Below the pieces are notes generated by a model, which did not search any database, had not been told where the DNA came from, and saw nothing but the letters and a program-made list of their open reading frames with translations. This document shows positions 63,489 to 64,000 of a stretch of 64,000 nt of DNA, piece after piece. Both the position numbers and the translations under genes were made by a program. Origin of the DNA: Hyphomicrobiales bacterium (lineage in GTDB: Bacteria; Pseudomonadota; Alphaproteobacteria; Rhizobiales; Rhizobiaceae); contig UCJA01000009.1 in NCBI GenBank assembly GCA_900472675.1, positions 544,551 to 608,550 of the forward strand, written 5' to 3'. Every line of letters starts with the position of its first letter. Position 1 is the first letter of the stretch.

Positions 63489-64000
63489 GTGGCGACCGCG
63501 TCGGCAACCGGCGGATCGGCGCGCGCTGAGCCCACCCGCACCACCAATCCTTGGCTCGTCGCCGTCGTTGTGGCGGTCGCCGTCTTCATGGAGGTGCTGG
63601 ACACGACGATCGCCAACGTCGCCCTGCGCTACATCTCCGGCGGCCTTGCGATCAGCTCCGACGAAGCCTCCTGGGTCGTCACCACCTATCTGGTCTCCAA
63701 TGCGATCACGCTAATCGCATCGAGCTTCATTGCCCAGCGCTACGGTCGCAAGCGTGTCTATCTCATCTGCCTCGCCACCTTTACGATCGCCTCCATCCTC
63801 TGCGGGCTGGCCTGGGATCTGCCCTCGCTGCTCATCTTCCGCATGATCCAGGGCTTTGCCGGCGGCGGCATGGTGCCGATCTCCCAGTCGATCCTGACGG
63901 ACTCCTTCCCCAAGGAAAAACGTGGCCAGGCCTTCGCGATCTTTGGCATTGCGGTCGTCGTCGCACCGGTCATCGGTCCCACCCTCGGCGGTTACCTTTC
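63489..64000 (+). CDS. EmrB/QacA-type MFS efflux pump (DHA2 family), 3' end off the right edge
   Basis: The first 170 residues of a drug:H+ antiporter of the 14-helix DHA2 family. Visible are VFMEVLDTTIANVALRYISG in helix 1 (the DHA2 motif D1), WVVTTYLVSNAITLIASSFI, the RYGRKRVYLI loop, and FRMIQGFAGGGMVPISQSIL (motif B region). GAGGA lies six bases before the GTG, two bases after the adaptor stop. With the EmrA-like protein it should span the envelope to an outer-membrane channel. Confidence 0.9.
   Translation, partial: MATASATGGSARAEPTRTTNPWLVAVVVAVAVFMEVLDTTIANVALRYISGGLAISSDEASWVVTTYLVSNAITLIASSFIAQRYGRKRVYLICLATFTIASILCGLAWDLPSLLIFRMIQGFAGGGMVPISQSILTDSFPKEKRGQAFAIFGIAVVVAPVIGPTLGGYL

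Overview
The window looks like a chromosome or chromid segment of an alphaproteobacterium of the order Hyphomicrobiales, most likely family Rhizobiaceae (Rhizobium/Agrobacterium/Ensifer relatives). The reasons are high GC with strong third-position G/C, many ABC and TRAP uptake systems with ROK, RpiR and GntR regulators, an frcBCAK-frcR fructose system, an Agrobacterium-type gci-gli-kdgD sugar-acid locus, FixL/FixJ/FixK-type regulators, HWE kinases and general-stress (EcfG-type) promoters. I found no rRNA, tRNA, insertion sequence, prophage or CRISPR array. About 55 protein genes are supported, two of them cut by the window edges.

Layout. 0-10.5 kb: a glutamine-synthetase-like enzyme, an APC permease and an N-formylglutamate amidohydrolase-like protein face a divergent RpiR regulator, followed by a four-gene ABC importer (one permease has lost its proper start by an apparent frameshift) and an MFS carrier. 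10.5-15.8 kb: metH, with an operator inside its promoter, and an AGE-family sugar isomerase. 15.8-22.3 kb: a large hybrid histidine kinase, then a FixL/FixJ/pseudo-receiver/FixK-type module whose FixL PAS domain has no histidine and so cannot be a normal haem oxygen sensor. 22.3-30.2 kb: cutC, a ROK kinase, a peptide-type ABC importer, a ROK regulator and an M81 (MlrC-like) hydrolase. 30.2-35.5 kb: an ATP-dependent DNA ligase, a 61-residue protein, a LigM-type O-demethylase, a fusion of a ring-cleaving dioxygenase-like domain to an esterase, and a DUF922 protein. 35.6-42.4 kb: a GntR regulator, kdgD, gci, gli and a TRAP transporter for hexuronate/aldarate catabolism. 42.4-45.4 kb: pepT, a DnaJ-class chaperone and a single-domain response regulator. 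45.4-46.1 kb: three tandem copies of a palindrome-rich intergenic repeat. 46.1-51.7 kb: an HWE kinase, a response regulator and a bacteriophytochrome in one operon, next to rpoE-chrR and a DUF2177 gene. 52-57.1 kb: frcK-A-C-B and divergent frcR. 57-64 kb: a PAP2 phosphatase, DUF1206 protein, NarL-type two-component pair, two small exported proteins and an EmrA/EmrB-type efflux pair.

Two themes stand out. One is signal transduction: the FixL-like module without haem ligands, the phytochrome phosphorelay, the RpoE-ChrR singlet-oxygen pair and three EcfG-type (GGAAC-N16-CGTT-like) promoters. The other is catabolism of plant-derived compounds: uronic acids, fructose, methoxylated aromatics and hydroquinones, and peptides or amide-containing compounds. 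All function calls come from reading the translated sequence and comparing it with family features I know. No search was run.
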